16,614 bases of DNA from Nitrospira sp. (GCA_005239945.1 SBAY01000136.1:1-16614); one strand, 5' to 3'. Shown: positions 7,732-15,163, counted from the first letter of the stretch. Translations and numbers: made by a program. The notes: generated from the letters alone by a model not told the origin.

Positions 7732-8669
7732 TACTTTTTACTCACTACTTCCTTAACTGCTTTGACAATATGGGTTGATTTCATTCCAAATCGTTCTAAT
7801 AATTCAGCTGGTGTGGCGGAAAAACCAAATTTATCCGGGGCACCGATTCTTTTCATTGGCACAGGGCAATTTTCGACTAACACCTCGGCTACTGCACTTC
7901 CTAACCCACCTATGATTGAATGTTCTTCACAGGTAACAATGGCTCTAGTCTCCTGTGCCGCCTGGATAATTATCTCTTTATCGATTGGTTTGATGGTACT
8001 CATATTAATAACCCTTGTGCTAATGCCTTCTTTTTCTAAATCAGAAGCTGCTTGTAGAGCCTCAAAAACCATTAATCCTATGGCAATGATAGTGGCGTCT
8101 TTTCCATCCTTGAGAATAGTTCCTTTGCCAATTTTGAATTCATAATCATCGGAAAACACAATAGGGAATTTTGCCCTACCCAATCTAATATAAAATGGTC
8201 CTGAAATCTTTGAGCAGGCAATAATCGCTTTTTCTGTCTCTATTCCATCTGCCGGAACTATGACGGTCATATTGGCTAAACTGCGCATTAAGGCGATATC
8301 TTCGATTGCCTGATGCGAGGCGCCATCCTCTCCTACAGAAATACCCGCATGGGTCACGACAATCTTTACATTAAGTTTTGGCCAGGCAATAGAGGTTCTC
8401 ACCTGGTCAAAGACCCGGCAAGAACCAAAGACGGCAAAGGTAGAGGCAAAAACTATTTTCCCACAGGTAGCCAATCCTGTGGCAAAGCCAATCATATTAG
8501 CCTCTGCTACCCCAAAATTAAAAAATCTATCTGGGAATGCCTCACGAAACATAGATGTTCTCGTAGAAGATGAACAGTCGGCATCCAGAACTACTATCTC
8601 CTGATTTTCTTTACCTAATTTTACCAATGTTTTTCCATAGGCGTCTCTTGTCGCCATTAATTCTACCAT
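7731..8669 (-). CDS. Transketolase, C-terminal half (split enzyme)
   Basis: The 312-residue protein matches the pyrimidine-binding and C-terminal domains of transketolase. DADCSSSTRT at 29-38 and FGVAEANMIGFATGLA at 52-67 include the Glu (E56) that activates the ThDP cofactor. THAGISVGEDGASHQAIEDI near 106-125 is the usual substrate/cofactor loop. The C-terminal domain (about 190-312) contains the EEHSIIGGLGSAVAEVL segment. It needs the N-terminal half encoded just upstream to form the active heterodimer of the non-oxidative pentose phosphate pathway. Split transketolases are common in archaea and many bacteria. A GGGAG site lies 8 nt before the chosen ATG. The 194-nt gap upstream holds repeats, so the two halves are not translationally coupled. 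Confidence 0.95.
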   Translation of the reverse strand: MVELMATRDAYGKTLVKLGKENQEIVVLDADCSSSTRTSMFREAFPDRFFNFGVAEANMIGFATGLATCGKIVFASTFAVFGSCRVFDQVRTSIAWPKLNVKIVVTHAGISVGEDGASHQAIEDIALMRSLANMTVIVPADGIETEKAIIACSKISGPFYIRLGRAKFPIVFSDDYEFKIGKGTILKDGKDATIIAIGLMVFEALQAASDLEKEGISTRVINMSTIKPIDKEIIIQAAQETRAIVTCEEHSIIGGLGSAVAEVLVENCPVPMKRIGAPDKFGFSATPAELLERFGMKSTHIVKAVKEVVSKK

Positions 8670-8704
8670 AATTCACACTCCCTTTATTTGTAAGTATTCA
8701 GTCA

Positions 8705-8851
8705 TCAGGTATCAGTAATCAGGTAAAAGCAAGAAAATTAAGACATTAAAAATATCACTCACTTGCTCTTTTTTTTTACATTCGCGATCCGTGATTCGCA
8801 ATAAAACATTCTAACCCTCTTAAATGCTGATACCTAACACCGGATACCTGA
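8705..8851. repeat. Intergenic inverted repeat, TCAGGTATC family
   Basis: TCAGGTATCAG at 8705-8715 is complementary in overlapping registers to CTGATACCT (8827-8835) and to GATACCTGA (8843-8851), with 9 perfect bases each. Related CAG/ATCAGG words continue to about 8724. The core also holds a small CGCGATCCGTGATTCGC near-palindrome around 8785-8801. The repeat fills the gap between the two transketolase halves and is a third family distinct from the GAAATT and AGTCTGATGTCT types. Confidence 0.6.
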
Positions 8852-8863
8852 CGCGTTACATTT

Positions 8864-9694
8864 TTATTGTAACTCTTCAAGTGCTTTGTCCCTTTCTTCT
8901 TTACTTGGGGCTACACCATGCCACTCTACCTTACCTTCCATGAAGGACACACCCTTACCTTTAATTGTATGGGCAATAACCATCGTAGGTTTTCCTCGAG
9001 TATTTTTTGCCTCATTTGTTGCCTGGATTATTTGGTTCATATTATGCCCATCAATTTCAATGGTATGCCACCCAAATGCCCTAAATTTATCTACGAGCGG
9101 GGCGATATTCATTACCTCAGCTACCGGACCATCAATCTGGAGTTTGTTATAGTCCAGGAAGGCACACAGGTTATCTAATTTATAATGCGGACACGCCATC
9201 GCCGCCTCCCAGACCTGTCCTTCTTGACTCTCCCCATCTCCTAAAACTACATACACATGGTAATCTTTGTGATTAAGTTTGCCAGCTAACGCCATTCCTC
9301 CGGCTATGGATAGCCCTTGTCCAAGAGAGCCGGCGGATATTTCTACCCCTGGGGTAGAAAGCATATCCGTATGTCCTTGAAGGAAACTGTCGAGCTTACG
9401 AAGTCGCATTAATTCATCTGTGGGGAAATAGCCGGATAATGCCAATACGGCATATAACGCCGGACAACAATGTCCTTTAGAAAGAACAAACCTATCACGG
9501 TCTTCCCATTTTGGGTCAGCAGGGCGGTGATTCATAATCTTAAAATACAAGGCGGTGATTATATCTGTGGACGATAAAGACCCACCGGGATGCCCGGAAC
9601 CCGCCTCGGCTAACATCTTGATTATCCACCGTCGGACATCCTTTGCCTTTGCCTCTAATTCTTGAATTTGCTCGTTAGAAATCTCAATTCCCAT
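8864..9694 (-). CDS. Transketolase, N-terminal half (split enzyme)
   Basis: The 276-residue protein is the ThDP pyrophosphate-binding half of transketolase. It contains GSGHPGGSLSSTDI at 32-45, LSKGHCCPALYA at 71-82, GSLGQGLSIAGG at 122-133, and the ThDP motif from GDGESQEGQ (152-160) to N183 in DYNKLQ. I chose the ATG at 9694 because AAGGAG lies 7 nt upstream. An in-frame upstream start at 9775 would overlap the protease gene by about 50 nt and adds a non-conserved leader. It begins 28 nt after the aspartic protease gene, so the ATPase-protease pair and transketolase may share a transcript by read-through. The partner C-half follows downstream. Confidence 0.93.
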   Translation of the reverse strand: MGIEISNEQIQELEAKAKDVRRWIIKMLAEAGSGHPGGSLSSTDIITALYFKIMNHRPADPKWEDRDRFVLSKGHCCPALYAVLALSGYFPTDELMRLRKLDSFLQGHTDMLSTPGVEISAGSLGQGLSIAGGMALAGKLNHKDYHVYVVLGDGESQEGQVWEAAMACPHYKLDNLCAFLDYNKLQIDGPVAEVMNIAPLVDKFRAFGWHTIEIDGHNMNQIIQATNEAKNTRGKPTMVIAHTIKGKGVSFMEGKVEWHGVAPSKEERDKALEELQ

Positions 9695-9722
9695 ATTTTT
9701 TACTCCTTCCTTTAAATCTTGG

Positions 9723-10724
9723 TTAATAAATCTCTGTTTTTCGATTAGCAAAATGGAGGACAACAGAACATCCAATCCTCAAGAATAATCTTCTTCCTAT
9801 TAAAGCGGCACGATTCGAATTTATCGACACAAATGGACTTTTTCCCCAATCCCGAATACAGAAGACAAGAAAATTCTCCACTTTTTTAATTTTACCTTTT
9901 TTTGGAACTATGCCAACACACAAATGTCTTGTATAAAAACGGTAAATCTTACCTAAGTGTTGATGTTCATCAGGTACCTCTTCAGAAGAAGCTGGGGTCA
10001 TTAACTCTTCAGAGATTAATCTATCCATATCTACATATAACTCATCAGCTCCAGTATCAAAATCTGCAGTAATTTTTACTTTCAAGGTTGAGATTGATGA
10101 GCTTATTTGAATCTCTGCTGTTGGATAGTAATCATCATGATAAACTGTTTTCGACCACTTAGAGGAGGTCTCTTCAATTGCCAAAAGTCCTTTGTTAATA
10201 AAGATAAATGGGAATTTTTTTCTTTTTTCGCAGATATTTAATATCTCATGTCTTTGTGGATATTTATCGATATCAGAAGAAAATGTGTATCTTTCTCCAT
10301 CGACTACAGTTATCCAGGAAGCATTTAACTCCTGAAACTTTTGGGTAATCCAGTCTCCATTTTTTTCCCAGAGAGTTGATTGGAGACAAATTTTCTCATC
10401 TTCATTAAGCGATGAATATTCTTCCAATGTTAAATTCTCACCTATAAACCCACTTTTAAACCGAACAGGTATAAACGGGCTCAATTCCTTTACTTCCATG
10501 ATAGCACTTGTATTCTCTTCTTTAAAAGTGGATTCTTTTGAAGGTATGGTGCAGATTAAGTACCGAATAAATGGCATACTCTCTTGTATCACTTTTTCTT
10601 CTCTTGTGTTAGCCTTATAAAGTTCACGAATAAGTCTAATTCCCAAACACTTTATTTTTATTAGCTTATCCAACTTATTTATTTCTGATAATGTATCCTT
10701 ATCTAACGCAAATCCCTTTTTCAT
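9723..10724 (-). CDS. Retropepsin-like aspartic protease, partner of the adjacent ATPase
   Basis: The 333-residue protein ends in a retropepsin-like domain. ITADFDTGADELYVD (218-232) has the catalytic hydrophobic-DTGA motif (D223, T224, G225). AALIGRRLFLRIGCS (306-320) has the second hydrophobic-IGR motif and closely resembles the HIV protease IIGRNLL...IGC segment. The spacing D223 to G310 is 87 residues (about 60 in HIV protease), so the flap region is longer. With a single DTG it should act as a homodimer, as retropepsins do. Residues 1-210 are unfamiliar; WITVVDGERYTFSSDIDKYP (137-156) resembles DUF5678-type modules, and YHDDYYPTAEI follows. No signal peptide or TM is visible, so it is likely cytoplasmic. 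Its ATG overlaps the ATPase stop as ATGA, implying translational coupling. The substrate is unknown. Confidence 0.75.
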   Translation of the reverse strand: MKKGFALDKDTLSEINKLDKLIKIKCLGIRLIRELYKANTREEKVIQESMPFIRYLICTIPSKESTFKEENTSAIMEVKELSPFIPVRFKSGFIGENLTLEEYSSLNEDEKICLQSTLWEKNGDWITQKFQELNASWITVVDGERYTFSSDIDKYPQRHEILNICEKRKKFPFIFINKGLLAIEETSSKWSKTVYHDDYYPTAEIQISSSISTLKVKITADFDTGADELYVDMDRLISEELMTPASSEEVPDEHQHLGKIYRFYTRHLCVGIVPKKGKIKKVENFLVFCIRDWGKSPFVSINSNRAALIGRRLFLRIGCSVVLHFANRKTEIY

Positions 10725-11953
10725 TTTCCCCTTTCTTTTAGCGCATCTAAAAATTCTTTTAATTCGTCTAAACTCTGGTCAAAAAAACCTGGGAAACCGC
10801 CTTTTACCCTGCCTAATTCATCAACCTCAATATTTCTTACTTCTGTTTTTCCTTCTTTGTTATTAAAATAGTAGACGACTAAGTCATCATTTGACATCTC
10901 TTGTTTAGCAATAGAATGGAGGAATGCATGTAAGATATGTTCACTATGGGTTTCGATGAATAGTTGCATGTTCTTCTGTTTAAAGAACTTAATAAGTAAT
11001 CTTCCAATCTCTACTTGTGCCTTTGGATGTAGGTGAACCTCAGGCTCTTGAATAAAAACAGTGCAATTATCAGGGATTAGTATAAGCGGTAATAGTATAA
11101 AAACCATTTGTTGAAATCCTGAGCCTTCGTTTACCATCAGGGTATTTGTTGGTTGTTTTAATAAAATCTTTACTCGGTTACTTCCTATCCACTGAATGTC
11201 TAAATCTATTTCATAACCCATAATCTCGCTAAGTTTAATAGCCACTTCTTTTCGTAAATCTGCCTTGTAGGCAAAGGCAGCTATTAAAGCTGCGATTCTA
11301 TCGTTCAATGTTATATTTTCAAGTGTTGAATGGCTTGTAGGAGGAACATCAGGCAAAAGATACCCTGCCTCTTCAAATCCTCTTAATGGATATATGAAGT
11401 AACAGGATTTCAATAAATTAATAGGTGGATTCCCTATATTTAGATCCTGACCGTTTCGAGTCATTCTTATAGGGTCTATTAGTTGGAAATCTCCTTTTGG
11501 CTTAGCTATCCAACAAACCTGTCGAATTTTTTCATCATTATATCCTGGTTCATATTCCCATTTAAGTTTTTCTGCTAATATTTTTAAGTGCCCCTTATGA
11601 GATAAGAGTTGATTATCTTTGATTTCAACTTCAAATTCTAACTCAATTCCAGAAATTTTACCTCCTAATTTTATGTTGATAGCTTTACTTTCCTTTCTAA
11701 TCACATCTTCAAATCTACCTACATCTATTTTATAGGTATCAGTTGGATATAAATAAGCTGAAGAGGAATCTAATCTTTTAACCTCAGGGATGAAAGTATT
11801 CTTCTCAGGAGAGGTTTGGCAAAGCAGCTGAATCGCCTGAATCAAACTTGATTTCCCACTATTATTTGGACCTATGAATATTGTTATAGGTTTAGCCTCA
11901 ATAGAAGTCGAAGCATGTAGTTTAAATCCCTCAACATTTATCTTTGTTAACAT
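10721..11953 (-). CDS. AAA15/OLD-type ATPase with DUF3696-like C-terminus
   Basis: The 410-residue protein is an ABC/SMC-like ATPase of the OLD/AAA15/AAA21 type. Walker A is GPNNSGKSS at 28-36, the signature-like loop NEGSGFQQ is at 275-282, Walker B VFIQEPEVHLHP is at 299-310 (E303, E305), and the switch motif ETHSEH is at 334-339. The region 385-394 (GGFPGFFDQS) matches the DUF3696-like tail common in this group. There is no TOPRIM nuclease domain, so it is the ATPase part only. Relatives in Gabija, PARIS and Septu systems act as sensors paired with an effector; here the coupled partner is a protease. I chose the ATG at 11953 because AGGTGG lies 5 nt upstream. An in-frame GTG at 11962 lies inside that ribosome site. 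Confidence 0.88.
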   Translation of the reverse strand: MLTKINVEGFKLHASTSIEAKPITIFIGPNNSGKSSLIQAIQLLCQTSPEKNTFIPEVKRLDSSSAYLYPTDTYKIDVGRFEDVIRKESKAINIKLGGKISGIELEFEVEIKDNQLLSHKGHLKILAEKLKWEYEPGYNDEKIRQVCWIAKPKGDFQLIDPIRMTRNGQDLNIGNPPINLLKSCYFIYPLRGFEEAGYLLPDVPPTSHSTLENITLNDRIAALIAAFAYKADLRKEVAIKLSEIMGYEIDLDIQWIGSNRVKILLKQPTNTLMVNEGSGFQQMVFILLPLILIPDNCTVFIQEPEVHLHPKAQVEIGRLLIKFFKQKNMQLFIETHSEHILHAFLHSIAKQEMSNDDLVVYYFNNKEGKTEVRNIEVDELGRVKGGFPGFFDQSLDELKEFLDALKERGK

Positions 11954-12010
11954 ATTTACCACCTGTCTTAATGCGGCATCTATTTTAAAGTTATCTCCAC
12001 ATCGGTTAAT

Positions 12011-12039
12011 ATTATATCAAATATTTTCATAAAAAGCAA
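12011..12039 (-). promoter_or_regulatory. Sigma70-type promoter for the ATPase-protease pair
   Basis: Reading the minus strand, TTGCTT (12039-12034) and a perfect TATAAT (12016-12011) are separated by exactly 17 nt. The ATPase start codon is about 58 nt downstream of the -10 box. The surrounding 119-nt gap to the Mut7-C gene is A/T-rich. This suggests the pair can be transcribed independently of the aminotransferase operon upstream. It is predicted from sequence only. Confidence 0.6.
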
Positions 12040-12072
12040 GGAATTTTTTAGGTTTGTGTAATGGGTTAGTGA

Positions 12073-12522
12073 TTAGCAGGTTAATTTCTCTACTTTTGCC
12101 TTGATATTTAGCCAATGAGTACCCGCCCAATAATATCTATTACATGTAGGGCATGTCCAGAATTTATCATAAGTGTGATAAATATACTCAGGTATTTTAT
12201 CCTTAATTTCTTCTTTTTCAATCTTTACTAAGTTTGTATTACATTTTGGGCATCTTGAAAATAGGGCCTCCCCTATTTTGAGATTAAATCTCTGGATAAC
12301 CTGTTTAAGTTGCTCATCGACTATTTCATCTTTAATCAACAAGGTGGGAACAAGCCAGTTTCTTGCCAATTGTGTATCTCGAGTAAGCAATGTTCTATCT
12401 TGTTGTTGAGCAATTTCAATCAAGGCAGAATCATTTTGTGTACGATAATATATTGTATCATACCCGAGAATTCGCAGCCATTTAGCTAACTTACCTAACA
12501 TATCATCGGCAATGAATTTCAT
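12073..12522 (-). CDS. Mut7-C (PIN-like) RNase-domain protein with zinc ribbon
   Basis: The 149-residue protein matches the Mut7-C family. The N-terminal part FIADDMLGKLAKWLRILGYD (3-22), with D6 and D7, and LLTRDTQLA (45-53), with D49, form the acidic PIN-like site. C91-x2-C94 and C124-x2-C127 form a zinc ribbon, and the family ending YYWAGTHW lies at 130-137. Members are predicted RNases and are often single genes in bacteria and archaea. The RNA target is unknown. Its ATG overlaps the aminotransferase stop by 4 nt (ATGA), so translation is coupled, although I see no functional link between them. It is complete and of normal length. Confidence 0.88.
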   Translation of the reverse strand: MKFIADDMLGKLAKWLRILGYDTIYYRTQNDSALIEIAQQQDRTLLTRDTQLARNWLVPTLLIKDEIVDEQLKQVIQRFNLKIGEALFSRCPKCNTNLVKIEKEEIKDKIPEYIYHTYDKFWTCPTCNRYYWAGTHWLNIKAKVEKLTC

Positions 12523-13697
12523 ACCTTGTTAAGCAAATTCCTTACAAATTTTCCCATTCGCTCAAGTGCCTCTTCGATTTTTTCTAAGGAGGTAGCATAA
12601 GAACAGCGGATATATCCTTCACCGCAGTCGCCAAAGGCAGTTCCCGGCACTACGGCTACCTTCTCTTCAAAAAGTAGTTTTTCAGCAAACGCCTCAGAGG
12701 TAAGCCCGGTAGTTTTGATTGATGGGAAGACATAAAAGGCACCACCCGGCATCTGGCATTTTAGTCCAATCTCATTTAATCCCCTGACAATTACCCTTCG
12801 CCGCTGATTATATTCATTATACATTTCTTCTACTGCAGATTTGCCATTACGCAAAGCCTCTATCGCCGCTTTCTGGCTGATAATTGAGGCACAAAGCATG
12901 GTGTATTGATGTATCTTGGTCATAGCCGCAATGATTTCTTTGTTACCTGCGGCATAGCCAATTCGCCAGCCCGTCATCGCATACGCCTTAGAAAACCCGT
13001 TTAGCAGGATTGTTCGCTCTTTCATACCTGCTAAAGAGACAAAGGAAGTAGGTGGCATATCGTAAGTAAACCGGCTATAAATCTCATCAGAAATAACCAA
13101 CAGATTATACTTAGCCACCACATTAGCTATCTTCATCAATTCTTCTTTAGACATAGTCGCACCTGTAGGATTGGAAGGATAAGAAAGCAAGAGGGCTTTA
13201 GTCCGGTCGGTTATTGCTTCCTCTACCTGCCTGGGTGTAATTTTGAAACCCGTGTCTGCATCAGTAGGGATAACTACTGGTTTGCCACCAGCAAATATAG
13301 TACACGGTTTGTAAGAAACATAACATGGTTCTGGGATGATGACCTCATCCCCAGGATTAATAATTGCCCGCAAGGCTAAATCCAATCCCTCGCTTACCCC
13401 CACGGTAATCAAGATTTCATCTTGTGGGGAATATTGCAATCCGTAATTATTAAATAAATGCTCACTGATACCCTGCCGTAGTTCAATCAAGCCGGCATTA
13501 GAGGTATAAGAGGTATAGCCTTGTTCTAATGAGTAGATAGCCATATCGCGGATATGCCAGGGGGTAACAAAATCAGGCTCGCCTATGCCTAAAGAAATTA
13601 CATCCTTTATTGTGGTTATCAGGTCAAAAAACTTCCGAATGCCGGATGGGGGAATATCCTGAACTGCCTTTGAAACAAAACCGTTTCTCTTCAACAC
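12519..13697 (-). CDS. PLP-dependent class I/II aminotransferase
   Basis: The 392-residue protein is a fold-type I aminotransferase of the aspartate/aromatic group. The PLP lysine is K237 in NGFSKAYAMTGWRIGY, with N176 in SNPTG, D204 and Y207 in SDEIY, and the substrate-carboxylate Arg near R365 in YIRCSYA. SLGIGEPDF near 35-43 is the usual N-terminal motif. The exact amino acid cannot be read from sequence. Start choice: the reading frame opens TTG-GTG-TTG just after GAAGGAG. The first TTG (13700) is only 2 nt from the ribosome site, so I chose the GTG at 13697 (5 nt); the TTG at 13694 is also possible. An Lrp/AsnC regulator ends 21 nt upstream and may control it. Confidence 0.93.
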   Translation of the reverse strand: MLKRNGFVSKAVQDIPPSGIRKFFDLITTIKDVISLGIGEPDFVTPWHIRDMAIYSLEQGYTSYTSNAGLIELRQGISEHLFNNYGLQYSPQDEILITVGVSEGLDLALRAIINPGDEVIIPEPCYVSYKPCTIFAGGKPVVIPTDADTGFKITPRQVEEAITDRTKALLLSYPSNPTGATMSKEELMKIANVVAKYNLLVISDEIYSRFTYDMPPTSFVSLAGMKERTILLNGFSKAYAMTGWRIGYAAGNKEIIAAMTKIHQYTMLCASIISQKAAIEALRNGKSAVEEMYNEYNQRRRVIVRGLNEIGLKCQMPGGAFYVFPSIKTTGLTSEAFAEKLLFEEKVAVVPGTAFGDCGEGYIRCSYATSLEKIEEALERMGKFVRNLLNKV

Positions 13698-13718
13698 CAA
13701 TTCTCCTTCAACGATTTT

Positions 13719-14213
13719 TTATGGTGTTACGGCCAGTCTTTTATCCTCTTCCTCTGGCTCAAGCACCTTACCGTCTATTTTATACTTCTTTAATATAAAA
13801 TGGCTCACTGTGCCCTGAATATTGTCTAATGTGGCCAATTTTTCAGCCACAAAATAGGCTATTTCCTTCATACTTTTACCTTCGACGACTACTGACAGGT
13901 CATAAGTCCCGGATAATAGATAAAGCGAATGCACCTCTGGAAACTTATAAATTCTCTTAGCCACCGCATCAAAACCAACATCACGCTCAGGTGTTACCTT
14001 GACCTCGATAAAGGCATAAACTACCTCTTCCCCAGCTTTTTCCCAGTCTATAATGGTTTTGTATTGGACAATAATCCCCTTATCCTCTAATTCCTTAATT
14101 TTAGCGGTTACCTCTGCTGGTGATAGACCAACCATAGTAGCAATCTTTTCCGATTTTATCTTTGCATCCCGCTCAAGTATTTTTAGAATTTCTTTGTCTT
14201 TTGCCTCTAACAT
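13719..14213 (-). CDS. Lrp/AsnC-family transcriptional regulator
   Basis: The 164-residue protein has the two Lrp/AsnC domains. An N-terminal winged helix-turn-helix (about 5-55) includes KIATMVGLSPAEVTAKIKEL and GIIVQYKTIID, and a RAM ligand-binding/oligomerisation domain (about 64-145) includes YAFIEVKV and YLLSGTYDLSVVVEG at 98-112. Such proteins sense amino acids and form octamers on DNA. Being directly upstream of the aminotransferase, it probably regulates that gene and itself; this is inference. GGGAGG lies 8 nt before the ATG. The C-terminal tail after 147 is acidic (EPEEEDKR) and longer than usual. Confidence 0.92.
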   Translation of the reverse strand: MLEAKDKEILKILERDAKIKSEKIATMVGLSPAEVTAKIKELEDKGIIVQYKTIIDWEKAGEEVVYAFIEVKVTPERDVGFDAVAKRIYKFPEVHSLYLLSGTYDLSVVVEGKSMKEIAYFVAEKLATLDNIQGTVSHFILKKYKIDGKVLEPEEEDKRLAVTP

Positions 14214-14263
14214 AATTCATCCCTCCCTTAATTTTACACAACTTTGCCCTTTCTTTCTTAGTG

Positions 14264-14347
14264 CCTATCTGAAAAGTTGGAAGCCCGAACTTGTTCGGGA
14301 CATTTTCCCTAAACCAGGTTGAGGCATCCGTTGATTTTTCGGATAGG
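14264..14347. repeat. MITE-like element with 12-bp terminal inverted repeats and inner hairpin
   Basis: CCTATCTGAAAA (14264-14275) and TTTTCGGATAGG (14336-14347) are inverted with one mismatch and bound an 84-nt non-coding unit. Inside lies a perfect hairpin CCCGAAC-TT-GTTCGGG (14284-14299). The unit sits in the 161-nt gap between the LysM gene and the Lrp regulator. No flanking target duplication is obvious. It could be a miniature element or a repeat-derived attenuator; no T-run follows the inner hairpin. Confidence 0.6.
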
Positions 14348-14374
14348 TTCTTATTGTACCTAACTATCTCCTAC

Positions 14375-15061
14375 CTACTTAACCATCTTACCAGCCAATA
14401 TAGTCGAGATAGCGGCGAATCCTAAGAAATAGCCGGCATTTAAAGCTATATTCCTGGCATTAGTTAATTCCTCAATCTGTTGTATTTGCATATTGATAGT
14501 TGCCTGTGATTCAACCATCTTCATCTGAAGTTCTAATATAGCGCTTTTGAGCATATCATTTTCTTCTTCACTGGAGGCAACCTCTTTTTTTAGTTGCATG
14601 ATTTCATCTTCCTTGTGAGTTACCAGGTTTCTTATTACATCCTCTCCCAGTAGTTGTGCGGCCATATTTTCAGCAGAACCTTTTAATCTCTTAATCTCCA
14701 GTTCTAACTCATTGATTCTCTTTTTATCCTTTTCTTTTTCTGCCTTCAATTCCTTTACTTTTTTTTCAAGCAAGATAGATATTTGGGTTACTTTTTGACT
14801 GCTAATGGCCAATTTTTCCCCAGGATATATCCAGTGTGGGTCAGTAAATATGTTGTATTCTTTGAACCTTGGCCATAGATATGGATGGCGATAGTAGTGC
14901 TCGGATAGGTCCCAGAGCGTATCCCCTTTCTTAATAATAACTAACTTGCTGTCCTTATACCTTGGTGTAATTTTGGAGTAAGAAATGCCTGGTGAAGTCA
15001 AAAGAATACTTATCCCTAACAAACTACTTACCGTTACTCTTAGCTTTTTTACCCTTGTCAT
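14375..15061 (-). CDS. LysM peptidoglycan-binding protein with coiled coil and C-terminal membrane segment
   Basis: The 228-residue protein has a signal-like N-terminus (about 5-29, cleavage possible after SYS). One LysM domain follows at about 40-86, with IIKKGDTLWDLSEHYY near 42-57, NIFTDPHWIYPG near 70-81 and LAIS at 84-87. A coiled coil runs at about 92-205, and a hydrophobic segment ALNAGYFLGFAAISTILAG lies at 206-224. LysM binds GlcNAc in peptidoglycan. The form YRHPYLWPRFKEYN is typical of a LysM subset in Gram-negative candidate phyla. It probably ties the wall to the membrane through the coiled coil. A GGGGGG-rich site precedes the ATG. It is co-oriented with the RelE gene but 102 nt away, so it is probably a separate unit. 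Confidence 0.85.
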   Translation of the reverse strand: MTRVKKLRVTVSSLLGISILLTSPGISYSKITPRYKDSKLVIIKKGDTLWDLSEHYYRHPYLWPRFKEYNIFTDPHWIYPGEKLAISSQKVTQISILLEKKVKELKAEKEKDKKRINELELEIKRLKGSAENMAAQLLGEDVIRNLVTHKEDEIMQLKKEVASSEEENDMLKSAILELQMKMVESQATINMQIQQIEELTNARNIALNAGYFLGFAAISTILAGKMVK

Positions 15062-15086
15062 TTTAATCCCCCCTTTTTTTAATTTT

Positions 15087-15106
15087 CAGCAGATATTTTT
15101 CTGCTG
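15087..15106 (-). promoter_or_regulatory. Short palindrome before the LysM gene
   Basis: CAGCAGA and TCTGCTG flank a 6-nt A/T loop, giving a perfect 7-bp hairpin 25 nt before the LysM start codon. No T-run follows it in the direction of transcription, so it is more likely an operator or leader hairpin than a terminator. Confidence 0.35.
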
Positions 15107-15163
15107 TTGCACTCAAGAAACTGGTCTATTGAAATATCTTCTTTTTTAACTATCTAAGGCTAC

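Noticed and set aside
7762..8145. A plus-strand open frame across the transketolase C-half
   Set aside because: It is antisense to a well-supported enzyme gene and its translation is low-complexity hydrophobic without a family match.
9695..9775. A longer N-terminus for the transketolase N-half
   Set aside because: It would overlap the protease gene and lacks a ribosome site, while the ATG at 9694 has one at good spacing.
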